Shown here piece by piece: positions 52,641 to 60,976 of a stretch of 64,000 bases of DNA. Every line of letters begins with the position of its first letter. The first letter of the stretch is position 1. The translations under genes and the position numbers were made by a program. Under the pieces are notes generated by a model, which saw only the letters and a list, made by a program, of their open reading frames with translations, searched no databases and had not been told where the DNA came from. This DNA is from Bacillus sp. FJAT-29790 (GTDB lineage Bacteria > Bacillota > Bacilli > Bacillales > Cytobacillaceae): contig NZ_JAHNZZ010000004.1 of NCBI RefSeq assembly GCF_019039215.1, forward strand, positions 163,466 to 227,465, written 5' to 3'.

Positions 52641-52812
52641 ATATTAAGGAAACTAATAGGTAGATGAGTTATAATGTAAAATAAGTAGTAAAAAATGAAC
52701 AAAATGCCTGTTGTATTAGATCCCCTTTTTCCTCCTTAGAAACCTCCTCGAATTTTAGTATATGAAAAAGTCCCTATTCTCATTGATAGAAAAAAGATTA
52801 GGAGTGATTTTA

Positions 52813-53421
52813 TTGGCTCGGAAACGACGTGACTGGTTTCCAGGTGCGAAATATCATATTACAAGCAGAGGCATCAGAAGAACCGCCCTTTTTCACGATG
52901 ATGCAGATCGATTGCATTATCTTGGGTTGCTGGGGGAAACCAAAAGCCGCCATCCCTTTATTCTTCATACTTATTGTTTAATGACCAATCACATTCATCT
53001 TCAGTTAGAAACAATAACTACCCCCACAGGAATCATCATGAAGCATCTCCATAATAAATACGCCAAATATTTTAATAAACGCAATGAATATCAAGGGCAT
53101 GTTTTTGAAAATCGATATGGTGCCGAGTGGATCGATAGCGCAGTCTACGAATTGGATGTAAGCAAATATATCCATTTAAACCCTCTTAAAGCTAATATCG
53201 TCAGAAAATTAGAAGATTACCCATGGAGCAGTTATCGTTCATATGTTCTTAATGAAGAGAATCCCCTCGTAACAACCAAACATATCCTTTCCTATTTTCC
53301 TGACCCTCAACCAAAAAGTTATGATATCTATCTAACCTCTGGATTTTGTGATCCTGAAATCGGTGAAGATGGAAAGATTAATAAAAATATTCCTAAAAAA
53401 CCAAAACTAATCCTCTATTAA
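52813..53421 (+). CDS. REP-associated tyrosine transposase (RAYT), Y1-Tnp family
   Basis: 202 residues from TTG 52813, with AGGAG 8 nt upstream; the open frame starts further up at ATG 52762, but family members typically begin with A-R-K-R-R...PGA.YHITSRG, as here. The HUH metal motif is NHIHL, and the candidate catalytic tyrosine lies in NKYAKYFN. Later, YVLNEEN and PLKANIV are typical. Y1 transposases of the RAYT branch are single-copy, host-borne genes thought to move REP palindromes by single-strand nicking. Two REP copies lie upstream within 400 bp. comM and dprA follow in the same direction. Confidence 0.9.
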   Translation: MARKRRDWFPGAKYHITSRGIRRTALFHDDADRLHYLGLLGETKSRHPFILHTYCLMTNHIHLQLETITTPTGIIMKHLHNKYAKYFNKRNEYQGHVFENRYGAEWIDSAVYELDVSKYIHLNPLKANIVRKLEDYPWSSYRSYVLNEENPLVTTKHILSYFPDPQPKSYDIYLTSGFCDPEIGEDGKINKNIPKKPKLILY

Positions 53422-53547
53422 AACGTCCCATTAAAGGGAAAAAGCAGCTTCCTCTCTTCGTATAAAATCCTGTGACGTAAGCAACCAACCAAGTCTTTAA
53501 TGAGTGATTATTCAAGAAAAAATTAGAATCCAAAGGAGATATAAAAT

Positions 53548-55080
53548 ATGGCATCAACTGTACACAGTTTTACGATAACAGGCATACAGGGTCATCTTGT
53601 AGAGGTGGAAACAGATACACTATTCGGACTACCTTCTGTATCCATTGTTGGTTTAGGTGACAAGGCGGTTAAGGAAGCGAGGGAGCGGTTAGAAGCTGCC
53701 ATAAAAAATACTCGCTATTCTTTTCCGCCTCAGAAAATCGTCTTCAATCTAGCCCCTTCAGATATGAAAAAAACCGGCACACACTTTGATTTGGCAATGG
53801 CAGTCGGACTTTTAATACAAACGAAACAAATAAATCCAGTAAATTTTTTTCAAACTGCCTTGGTAGGGGAGCTTTCCCTCAACTCCTTTATCCGTCCGGT
53901 TTCAGGGATTTTGCCGATGGCTATTAAGGCAAAGGAAATCGGAATTACAAGGATAATTATGGCGAAAGAAAATGTCCAAGAGGCCCAAATTGTAAAAGGG
54001 GTGGATATTATCGGCTGTGAAACACTAATAGAGGCGATTGATGTATTAGAAGGAAAGCAAAGGCATTTTACCAAAACAGAGGAAAGCTTACCCCTGCCTA
54101 TTAAAAATGATTACTCCGTTGATTTCAAAGATGTAAAAGGACTTAATTCATTGGTCGATTATATTAGCATTGCTGCTGCCGGAGGACATAATTTTCTCAT
54201 GGTTGGACCGCCAGGATGCGGGAAGTCGATGATTGCCAAGCGGATTCCGACTATTTTGCCGAAAATGACAGAAGAAGAATCACTTGAGGTTATGAAAATT
54301 TATAGTGTTGCGAAACTATTGAAAGATAAGGGGAGCCTAATAACTGAGCGCCCTTTCAGATCCCCACATCATAATGCATCAATAAACTCGCTAATCGGAG
54401 GGGGAACTTACGCACTTCCAGGCGAGATTTCCCTTGCTCATCACGGGGTATTATTTTTAGATGAAATGGCTGAGTTTAGCAAAAAGGCCCTTGATTCGAT
54501 GAGGCAGCCACTTGAAGATCATTCCGTTACCATTTCGAGAGTATGGGGTTCCAACACATATCCAGCCAATTTTATGCTAGTAGGTGCCATGAATCCATGT
54601 CCTTGTGGATACTATGGTCAAATGAAATGCCGTTGCACAGATTATGAAATTATTAAATACCGCCAAAAACTTTCCGGACCGATAATGGATCGAATGGATA
54701 TTCAAAAATATGTTGGCGTTGTTGATTTTTTTAATAAGGAGGACGAAGGGATCAGTTCCGGAGCAATCCGCGATAAGGTTGAAAAAGCGAGGGAGATCCA
54801 GCAGGGACGGTACAAAGAGATTCCTGATATAAATTGTAATGCCCAGCTCACTCCTTCCTTAATCAAAAAATTTTGCCCTCTTGATCGTGAATGTACGGAT
54901 TTGCTGCAGCAGGCCTATCTTCGCTTTCACTATAGTGGAAGATCACTACATAAATTCATAAAAATTGCTAGAACGATAGCGGATTTAGAGGGAAAGGATC
55001 ATATTCAAATTCATCATTTAAAGAAAAGTTTATTAAGCCGGGATATTGAAAAAGAATCTTCGGTGCTAATAGGAGGATAA
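53548..55080 (+). CDS. comM: YifB/ComM family AAA+ helicase-like ATPase
   Basis: 510 residues. N-terminal ComM domain (about 1-170), then a Mg-chelatase-like AAA+ ATPase with Walker A GPPGCGKS at about 222 and FLDEMAEF as Walker B, a zinc-like cluster CPCGYYGQMKCRC at about 351-363, and a C-terminal helical domain. ComM is a hexameric helicase that extends branch migration during natural transformation in Gram-negatives; in Bacilli the role is less studied. ATG with AAAGGAG; dprA starts 7 nt after its stop, so the two are an operon. Confidence 0.92.
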   Translation: MASTVHSFTITGIQGHLVEVETDTLFGLPSVSIVGLGDKAVKEARERLEAAIKNTRYSFPPQKIVFNLAPSDMKKTGTHFDLAMAVGLLIQTKQINPVNFFQTALVGELSLNSFIRPVSGILPMAIKAKEIGITRIIMAKENVQEAQIVKGVDIIGCETLIEAIDVLEGKQRHFTKTEESLPLPIKNDYSVDFKDVKGLNSLVDYISIAAAGGHNFLMVGPPGCGKSMIAKRIPTILPKMTEEESLEVMKIYSVAKLLKDKGSLITERPFRSPHHNASINSLIGGGTYALPGEISLAHHGVLFLDEMAEFSKKALDSMRQPLEDHSVTISRVWGSNTYPANFMLVGAMNPCPCGYYGQMKCRCTDYEIIKYRQKLSGPIMDRMDIQKYVGVVDFFNKEDEGISSGAIRDKVEKAREIQQGRYKEIPDINCNAQLTPSLIKKFCPLDRECTDLLQQAYLRFHYSGRSLHKFIKIARTIADLEGKDHIQIHHLKKSLLSRDIEKESSVLIGG

Positions 55081-55087
55081 GCGTAAA

Positions 55088-56140
55088 ATGGATATTTATT
55101 GGGTTTGGCTAAGCAGGATAAAATTTGTAGGGCCAGTTTTGCAAAAACAACTGCTTTCCCATTTTCCTACCCCAAAAGCAGTATATGGGGCTAAAGAGGA
55201 TGAGTTATCTGAAGTACATGGAATGACAAAAAAGGCAATCCAATCAATTGCCTCCAGTCGTTGTCTTAAGGAAGCGGAAAGTATCATGAAAGCGACCCAA
55301 AAAAGCGGCGTATCGTTGTTTGTCTTTGATAACGAACTCTATCCTGAGTTTGCAAAAGGGTGTAAAGAATCGCCCATTTTGCTATATTTTCGAGGAGAAC
55401 TGAAACCGTTCCAAACATCAGTCGGAGTTGTCGGGGCGAGAAGATGCTCTTCCTATGGAAGGAAAATAGCAGAATGGATCGGTGAAGAACTTGCCGAGCT
55501 AAACATTCCTGTAATTAGCGGGTTTGCGAAAGGAATTGATAGCTATGCCCAAGCCGCATGCGTTAGGAAAGGAGGATACACAATTGCATTTCTAGGATGC
55601 GGGCCAGATATTTGTTATCCCCCTGAACAGAGACTGCTTTATCATAAGATACTAGAAAATGGCGGGACGTTCCTCTCGAAATATCCACCCGGAACGCCTC
55701 CTAAACCCAAACATTTTCTTGAACGAAACGCCTTAATCAGCGCCTGGTCTACTGAACTCGTAATTGTTGAAGCAGGTGAGCAAAGTGGAGCCCTTTGGAC
55801 GGCCAACTTTGCATCTCAAAATAACAAACCTGTATATGCCGTTCCTAATCAAATTGATACCCCAGAAGGAGCGGGAACAAACCTCCTATTATCCCGCGGA
55901 ATCCCGCCATATCTAGGAATCCGAAGCCTTCAAACAGCAAAAAATGCTATGAAAAATATGCCATCAGCCACACCTTGCCCTGATAACAACATTCTACAAA
56001 TGCTTTCTCGAGCTCCCGCCACAATCCTTCAGCTAGCCAATGGGCTGAACATCAATGAAACCGTTTTAATGGACCAGCTCCTTGACTTAGAACTTGAAAA
56101 GAAAATTATTATAAGGGGGAATATTGTTTATAAATTATGA
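55088..56140 (+). CDS. dprA: DNA-processing protein DprA/Smf
   Basis: 350 residues. N-terminal SAM-like domain, Rossmann-like core with VVGARRCSSYGRK (about 117-129), SGFAKGIDSYAQ, and GPDICYPPEQ, then a C-terminal winged helix (about 300-345). Binds single-stranded DNA and loads RecA in transformation. In Bacillus the usual dprA lies beside topA, which is absent here, so this may be a second copy or a relocated one. It is coupled with comM. A weak hairpin follows. The RAYT also acts on single-stranded DNA, which makes the three-gene arrangement notable. Confidence 0.92.
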   Translation: MDIYWVWLSRIKFVGPVLQKQLLSHFPTPKAVYGAKEDELSEVHGMTKKAIQSIASSRCLKEAESIMKATQKSGVSLFVFDNELYPEFAKGCKESPILLYFRGELKPFQTSVGVVGARRCSSYGRKIAEWIGEELAELNIPVISGFAKGIDSYAQAACVRKGGYTIAFLGCGPDICYPPEQRLLYHKILENGGTFLSKYPPGTPPKPKHFLERNALISAWSTELVIVEAGEQSGALWTANFASQNNKPVYAVPNQIDTPEGAGTNLLLSRGIPPYLGIRSLQTAKNAMKNMPSATPCPDNNILQMLSRAPATILQLANGLNINETVLMDQLLDLELEKKIIIRGNIVYKL

Positions 56141-56243
56141 GCAGTTCTGAAAAAGTAGAAGCCAATATGATCTATTTGAATGAGTGCTTCTTTCTTGGAA
56201 GCAAAGAAGAAGTGCCTTTGTATCCACCCCCATAGGTCAACAA

Positions 56244-56296
56244 AATACGAACATACACCTTAATCAAACGTTTGATTGAATGCTTCCAAACCCTTA
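56244..56296. repeat. Partial copy of the 156-166 bp palindrome repeat
   Basis: AATACGAACATACACCTTAA then the palindrome AATCAAACGTTTGATT (56262-56277) and GAATGCTTCCAAACCCTT match the first part of the tandem units at 58607-59083. The rest of the unit is missing here but the last part (GTTAGCTAACAAACAGTGAC) appears at 56629-56650, so about 330 bp seem to be inserted in the middle. Confidence 0.75.
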
Positions 56297-56417
56297 TAAA
56301 ATGGTGATTAAAAGCACTAATCGTCAGATACAAGAAAAATAACTAATATGTGTGTATATTAAAGGCTCTTTTCTAAACGTTTGTTGCTTTTAAAAAGTCG
56401 GGACTACGATCGATTTT

Positions 56418-56500
56418 TGTCGAGAAGTCGATAAATCGGAAATTTCGAAGATAAATTAACTGATTTCGAAGATAAATTCATAATTTCGAAGATAAATCTT
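56418..56500 (+). repeat. Iteron-like array, second copy
   Basis: TTTCGAAGATAAAT at 56443, 56464 and 56484, spaced 21 and 20 bp, with the same leader as at 51663. It lies in the convergent intergenic region between dprA and the SLH gene at 56681, so it is not a promoter element here. Confidence 0.8.
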
Positions 56501-56640
56501 CTCAAAACGTCAATATTGTTAGTTGAAAGCAATAAAGTTTGAAAAATAGCCTTATTATAATTGATATTGGTTTTGCTAGGAGCATAAATGTATTGCAGTT
56601 TGGATTTTTTAAAGATATTGCAGAATGGTTAGCTAACAAA

Positions 56641-56672
56641 CAGTGACCAGCACTTTTGCAGTGCCAGTCACC
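56641..56672 (-). terminator. Terminator of the SLH gene at 56681
   Basis: GTGACCAGCACT pairs with AGTGCCAGTCAC around a short loop; on the minus strand it is followed by TGTTTGTT. Confidence 0.7.
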
Positions 56673-56680
56673 TCATCGAT

Positions 56681-58561
56681 TTATTGGTCATGCCGAATAA
56701 TTGAACGTTGTAAAAAGGCAGAAAATTGTGCTTTAGTTGTAATCTCTTGGGGCCTAAACTGTCCGCTTACAACGGTGATTCTGTTTGAAACGAGCACATC
56801 GATATATGGTTTTGACCAGCGATCTTCCTTTATGTCGGAAAAGGAGTTACTCTTTTGTCCGGATAAGCGGAAGGCTGTAACTAATATCTTTGCCATCTGC
56901 TCACGTGTTAACGTACTATTGGCGTTGAATTTTTCGTTAGATCCTGAGAAAATCCCCTCATCAACTACTGCTGCAATTACATCATAACCAGCTTGGCCTC
57001 GTTTCACATCTGTCAGTTTTGGATCCGGCCGATTTTTAAGGGATAAACCTAATGCATTTGTGATTAGTGTGGCTGCCTCTAATCTCGTAATTGAGCGATC
57101 AGGATAATAATTGGTATTATGAGTGGTGCCATTCATAATATTTGTTCCAATTAGGTTATAAATATCTCTCGCAGCCCAATGGCCTGGTCCTACATCTTTA
57201 AATAGGAAAGGGGAGATTCCAACCGCTTTTTTAGGCTGAATGTGAAAAATTTTCGTATCTCCAGCAATTTTCAGTCCGTCTTTCCCGCTTCTTCCATTAT
57301 GATAATAGGTTTTTAATGTATAAATACCGGTAGGAGAATTTTTTGGAATGGTGAATTGGACTTTTTCTGGATAACTCTTTCCATAAGGGACTAGTCCAGG
57401 AACTATCCGTTCATACGAAGCTTTTTTCTGTCCATCCGGTCCGATTAATTCCACAACCATTGTTCCTCTGCTAATTGTATTTCCTTTGCTCTCGGAGGTA
57501 ACAGTGGCATAAAAGACATAATCATTCGCTCTTAAATAGGAACTTTCCCCAGTAATTGAAATTGATACATTTCGGTCAATTGGATGGTCGAAATTCCCTC
57601 GTTCTGCCGTCCAGGCAAGGGATTCCATCAAGAAAACCTCTAGATCTTGACCACCGGAAAGCCCATCCCATGCTAACCCTCTGGTCTTAACATCCTCCCA
57701 GTTCACATTTTCGTCTATTCCAATATGATCAATCGATTTGAAACCTAAGTAGACGGCCTTCCCTTGTCCAAATTCGAAAGCATACGCTGCACCGGTCTGT
57801 TTCGGTGTATGGGCTGGAACGGAAGAAGAGCCAATCGAACTATATTCTAAAAGGGGTGTTACATGGGCCCCTGGATAAGGTTTGATTACTTCTATCCACT
57901 CCCCATCAGGCCGATTATTTTCTAATTGAAAGCTTCCTTTGCCAAGCTTCTTAAGTGTATTGCTAATAATCGGATGATTGCCGATCGGCTTTATTTGATA
58001 ATTCTTGATCACTACATCATTAATAAAAGCCGATTGGAAAACCTCACTCAAATTATCCCATTCCCATATCCATGTTTTCGTATCGTAAATCAATGGACTT
58101 AAATCGAGATCTTTATCCCCATTTGGGTACTTAGTTGCTTCATTTCGGGCTATCGTAAATGCTAAAATGGCTCCCCCTCCGAGACGGATGTATTCCTTCA
58201 CTGCTTGGCGCTGTTCTTTGGACATCATAACCGTATTAGGGAAAATGATTGAATCATACTGTTTTAAATGATTGATGTCTGCTAGCTGCCGATCAATTAT
58301 TAGGCCATACTCATACCCGTATTTATCTAATAATAGCTGGAATTTTAATCTTTTATCGCTGAATGATGAATATTTAATCTTAGGATCAATGATTTGCCCA
58401 TTTAAAGTTCCGCCAGGTCTAGTGATCGTTGCATAATTCTCAGTAACTTGAGAAAATACGATCCCTATTTTTTGTTTTGAAGAAGCAGAAGCGACTGCAC
58501 TCTCTTTACATAAAAACATAAGAGCGCATAATACTATAAAAATAACTTGTGAATATTTCAT
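56681..58561 (-). CDS. SLH protein with amidotransferase-like and Ig-like domains
   Basis: 626 residues from ATG 58561, about 6 nt after GGGAGGG; the frame is open to a TTG at 58582 which lies in that ribosome binding site. Signal peptide (1-27). Residues 30-300 begin KIGIVFSQVTENYATITR and include YDSIIFPNTVMMSKEQRQ and LGGGAILAF, the look of a class I glutamine-amidotransferase-like or ThuA-type fold without a catalytic Cys at the expected turn. An Ig-like domain (about 330-440) precedes three SLH domains (about 452-620) with ITRLE, LTREQ and TTKAQ. Tandem palindrome repeats lie upstream. Function unknown, possibly carbohydrate-related. Confidence 0.85.
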   Translation of the reverse strand: MKYSQVIFIVLCALMFLCKESAVASASSKQKIGIVFSQVTENYATITRPGGTLNGQIIDPKIKYSSFSDKRLKFQLLLDKYGYEYGLIIDRQLADINHLKQYDSIIFPNTVMMSKEQRQAVKEYIRLGGGAILAFTIARNEATKYPNGDKDLDLSPLIYDTKTWIWEWDNLSEVFQSAFINDVVIKNYQIKPIGNHPIISNTLKKLGKGSFQLENNRPDGEWIEVIKPYPGAHVTPLLEYSSIGSSSVPAHTPKQTGAAYAFEFGQGKAVYLGFKSIDHIGIDENVNWEDVKTRGLAWDGLSGGQDLEVFLMESLAWTAERGNFDHPIDRNVSISITGESSYLRANDYVFYATVTSESKGNTISRGTMVVELIGPDGQKKASYERIVPGLVPYGKSYPEKVQFTIPKNSPTGIYTLKTYYHNGRSGKDGLKIAGDTKIFHIQPKKAVGISPFLFKDVGPGHWAARDIYNLIGTNIMNGTTHNTNYYPDRSITRLEAATLITNALGLSLKNRPDPKLTDVKRGQAGYDVIAAVVDEGIFSGSNEKFNANSTLTREQMAKILVTAFRLSGQKSNSFSDIKEDRWSKPYIDVLVSNRITVVSGQFRPQEITTKAQFSAFLQRSIIRHDQ

Positions 58562-58606
58562 AAAAATCCCTCCCTTGTCCAATTATTCCCCGCCATAGTT
58601 TAACAG

Positions 58607-59083
58607 AATGGGAACATACGCCTTAATCAAACGTTTGATTGAATACTTACAAATCCTTTGGCCCGTTAACAAACAGTGACCGGTACTTTAGCATCCAAAT
58701 GGATTAATGTAAATGACAGAAGGGGTTCCTTGTCCCTTTATCCCTCGCTACTGTCCAATTAAAATGGGAACATAAGGCTTAATCAAACGTTTGATTGAAT
58801 ACTCCCAAATCTTTTGGTTCGTTAACAAACAGTGCCCGGTACATTGGCATCCAAATGGATGCAAGTCACCTATTGTAAATGATAGAAGGGGATCTTTATC
58901 CCTTTATCCCTCGCGAATGGTCAATTAAAATGGGAACATACGGCTCAATCAAACGTTTGATTGAATACTCCCAAATCCTTTGGTTCGTTAACAAACAGTG
59001 CCCGTCACTTTACAATCCAAGGGATGCCAGACACCTAAAGAAAATGACAGAAGGGGATACTTCCCTTCTGTCATTTTCTTGTA
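58607..59083. repeat. Three tandem 156-166 bp repeats with a 16-bp palindrome
   Basis: Units begin with AATGGGAACATA at 58607, 58763 and 58929. Each holds the perfect palindrome AATCAAACGTTTGATT (58625, 58781, 58947), then GTTAACAAACAGTG, CCAAATGGAT (or a variant), AAATGACAGAAGGGG and, in the first two, CCCTTTATCCCTCGC. The third ends in the terminator at 59040. They occupy the space between the divergent-looking start of the gene at 56681-58561 and the end of the gene at 59213. Confidence 0.9.
59040..59081. terminator. Bidirectional terminator within the third repeat unit
   Basis: GAAAATGACAGAAGGG pairs with CCCTTCTGTCATTTTC, flanked by A and T rich runs. It probably ends the minus-strand gene at 59213. 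Confidence 0.88.
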
Positions 59084-59212
59084 GCAATCGTAAAAGTTGG
59101 CTAATAGGTTTTGAGAGTTCAGCCTATGGTCAGCCATCTTAATCGAGAATTTGAATAATTATCCATTAAACTTGATATTATTTTTACGATTTTGCCAGGT
59201 TCTCTACTAATC

Positions 59213-60493
59213 TTACTGGATCTCTGTTAACTTGGCAGTGTTCATACGTTTAAAGAATGCAGAGATTTGAGAACGTGTTAAATTCTCGGAAGCCCCGTAG
59301 CTTTCAACTGTTTTAACGCCATTACGGCCAGTAGAAATATCATGTGTATATAAGAATTGTACTGCTCCATTTAAGTCCTTTGGACCACCTTGTGTGATCG
59401 AAAAAGCTTGAGCGACAACGCCGCGAGAAACTGGTTTCATCCGCTCGGCCTTATTTGCGTATCCTTTAAGAGGTAAATTGTACTTCTTTAAATAAATATA
59501 TGCCCCGTCTTCATTGTAGGTGGAAGATTTTCCATCCAAAGATGTATTGATTTCGTAATACTTCGATAGAAGAGACACAAATTGTGATTCTGTCAAAGTG
59601 TTTTCAGGTTTAAATGAACCATTTTCATATCCACGAATCATTCCTTGTAATACCGCCCATTTTATATCATCGTATGCCCAGTAGTTACTACTTACATCAC
59701 TTATGACAGGTAAGAATTTGTTTGTTAAATCGTATTTTTTGTAATCTTCCATTCCTTGAACATCAATAGAGCTGTTGCTCGTATAAAAAACACTCATCAT
59801 ATTTGCCCTATTGTCATAGACTTGTACATCATCAATATAATTACGAACACCATTACCTTTCTCACCATAAACAGAGGTTGAAATTGAGTGTGTTACACCA
59901 GGCTGTAATGAACCTGGAACGATCGTACCGTATCTACTTCTACCAAAACTGTTACCGTATACCATTGCAAGTCCGATATCATTTATTTTACTTTCAGATG
60001 GAATGAGCATTTTTGCCTTATAACCACCATAAAAAACTATAGCCTTATTACTTTCCAAACTTGAAAAATTTATATAGTTCGTCTTTGAAATAGTCGGACC
60101 TACAAAACTTTTCACTGCACTTTGTACATCGAGAAAATTTTGATTTGGAATAATGGTATGAGCAATTTCTTTCGGCATGTAAGATACAATCAACCCATCT
60201 TTGGTTACTAAGACTTTATTAGAGTCATTATAAAATCTTCCAATAAAAAAATTCTCAAATCGCTCTTCAATTGTAAAGTTAGACAAATTCTGGGGATTCA
60301 TACTAATCTTCGTATCTGTGTAAATATACGCTGCAAATCCAGCACGATCCAATAATAGTGAATACACATATGGCGATACTTTCGCATCCTGCTCCGTCCA
60401 CCAGTCAGTTGGTGAAGCAGCTTGTGTCCTCATGCTATTTCCAAATGAAAAGACTAACGCTAAAACTAAAAGTACAGGAAATACCCTGTTCAT
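59213..60493 (-). CDS. SLH surface protein with unrecognised N-terminal domain
   Basis: 426 residues from ATG 60493, 8 nt after GGAGGT; a TTG further up lies inside that site. Signal peptide (1-26, TQAAS). Residues 30-255 belong to no family I recognise (DRAGFAAYIYTDTKISMNPQ, later YGSFGRSRYGTIVPGS-like sequence). Residues about 260-420 are a variant SLH triplet: LTESQF in the first, YNLPLKGY and PVSRGVVAQ in the second, YTHDISTG and LTRSQISAF in the third. Shares the triplet type with 25389, 40537 and 51778. Confidence 0.85.
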   Translation of the reverse strand: MNRVFPVLLVLALVFSFGNSMRTQAASPTDWWTEQDAKVSPYVYSLLLDRAGFAAYIYTDTKISMNPQNLSNFTIEERFENFFIGRFYNDSNKVLVTKDGLIVSYMPKEIAHTIIPNQNFLDVQSAVKSFVGPTISKTNYINFSSLESNKAIVFYGGYKAKMLIPSESKINDIGLAMVYGNSFGRSRYGTIVPGSLQPGVTHSISTSVYGEKGNGVRNYIDDVQVYDNRANMMSVFYTSNSSIDVQGMEDYKKYDLTNKFLPVISDVSSNYWAYDDIKWAVLQGMIRGYENGSFKPENTLTESQFVSLLSKYYEINTSLDGKSSTYNEDGAYIYLKKYNLPLKGYANKAERMKPVSRGVVAQAFSITQGGPKDLNGAVQFLYTHDISTGRNGVKTVESYGASENLTRSQISAFFKRMNTAKLTEIQ

Positions 60494-60825
60494 GATATTT
60501 ACCTCCAATTTTATGTAAATCCTATTGTCTATTTAATAGTATAAAAGAAACGGTAAAATGTACATGGCTATTTCACAATTTTCCCATAAAGGTTGGTGCC
60601 ATGTATCGTTCGTAATGACTTGGAAGTGAGGAAGGGGACATTTTCCTCATCTGTCACTTCTTTAGTGTCAAATCCTCTATGTTTAAAAGCTTTTGTTTTG
60701 TTTATTAAATAGAGAATAAATTTAATATCCTCCTAAAAATAAAAAATAGGACAAACCGTCTCTACGAATGGGCAAATGTTTACATTTGATGCTCGATGAA
60801 TTTACTGTCTATTCGAAAAAGACAA
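60494..60825. other. Intergenic region, no gene seen
   Basis: Contains an imperfect inverted repeat GAAGTGAGGAA...TTCCTCATCTGTCACTTC near 60625-60662 and otherwise AT-rich DNA. Confidence 0.4.
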
Positions 60826-60866
60826 ATATGGATAAATGTCCACGAGCGGTGCCTGGCACCATTTTT
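60826..60866 (-). repeat. REP copy on the minus strand
   Basis: Read on the minus strand: GGTGCCAGGCACCGCTCGTG then GACATTTATCC. It lies downstream of the LysM-NlpC gene. Confidence 0.8.
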
Positions 60867-60876
60867 CATAGTAAAT

Positions 60877-60921
60877 AAAAGAAGTTGATTATCTCCAAAT
60901 AGTAGATAATCAACTTCTTTA
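60877..60921. terminator. Bidirectional terminator of the LysM-NlpC gene
   Basis: AAAGAAGTTGATTATCT pairs perfectly with AGATAATCAACTTCTTT around a 9-nt loop. Confidence 0.92.
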
Positions 60922-60976
60922 TACTTTAAATGGGCTTTTCAGTGACCACGTTTGAAGATGGTCACTTCTATATGAA

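Noticed and set aside
58607..59083. CRISPR-like reading of the tandem repeats
   Set aside because: Units are 156-166 bp and diverged throughout, with no short constant repeat or unique spacers and no cas genes.
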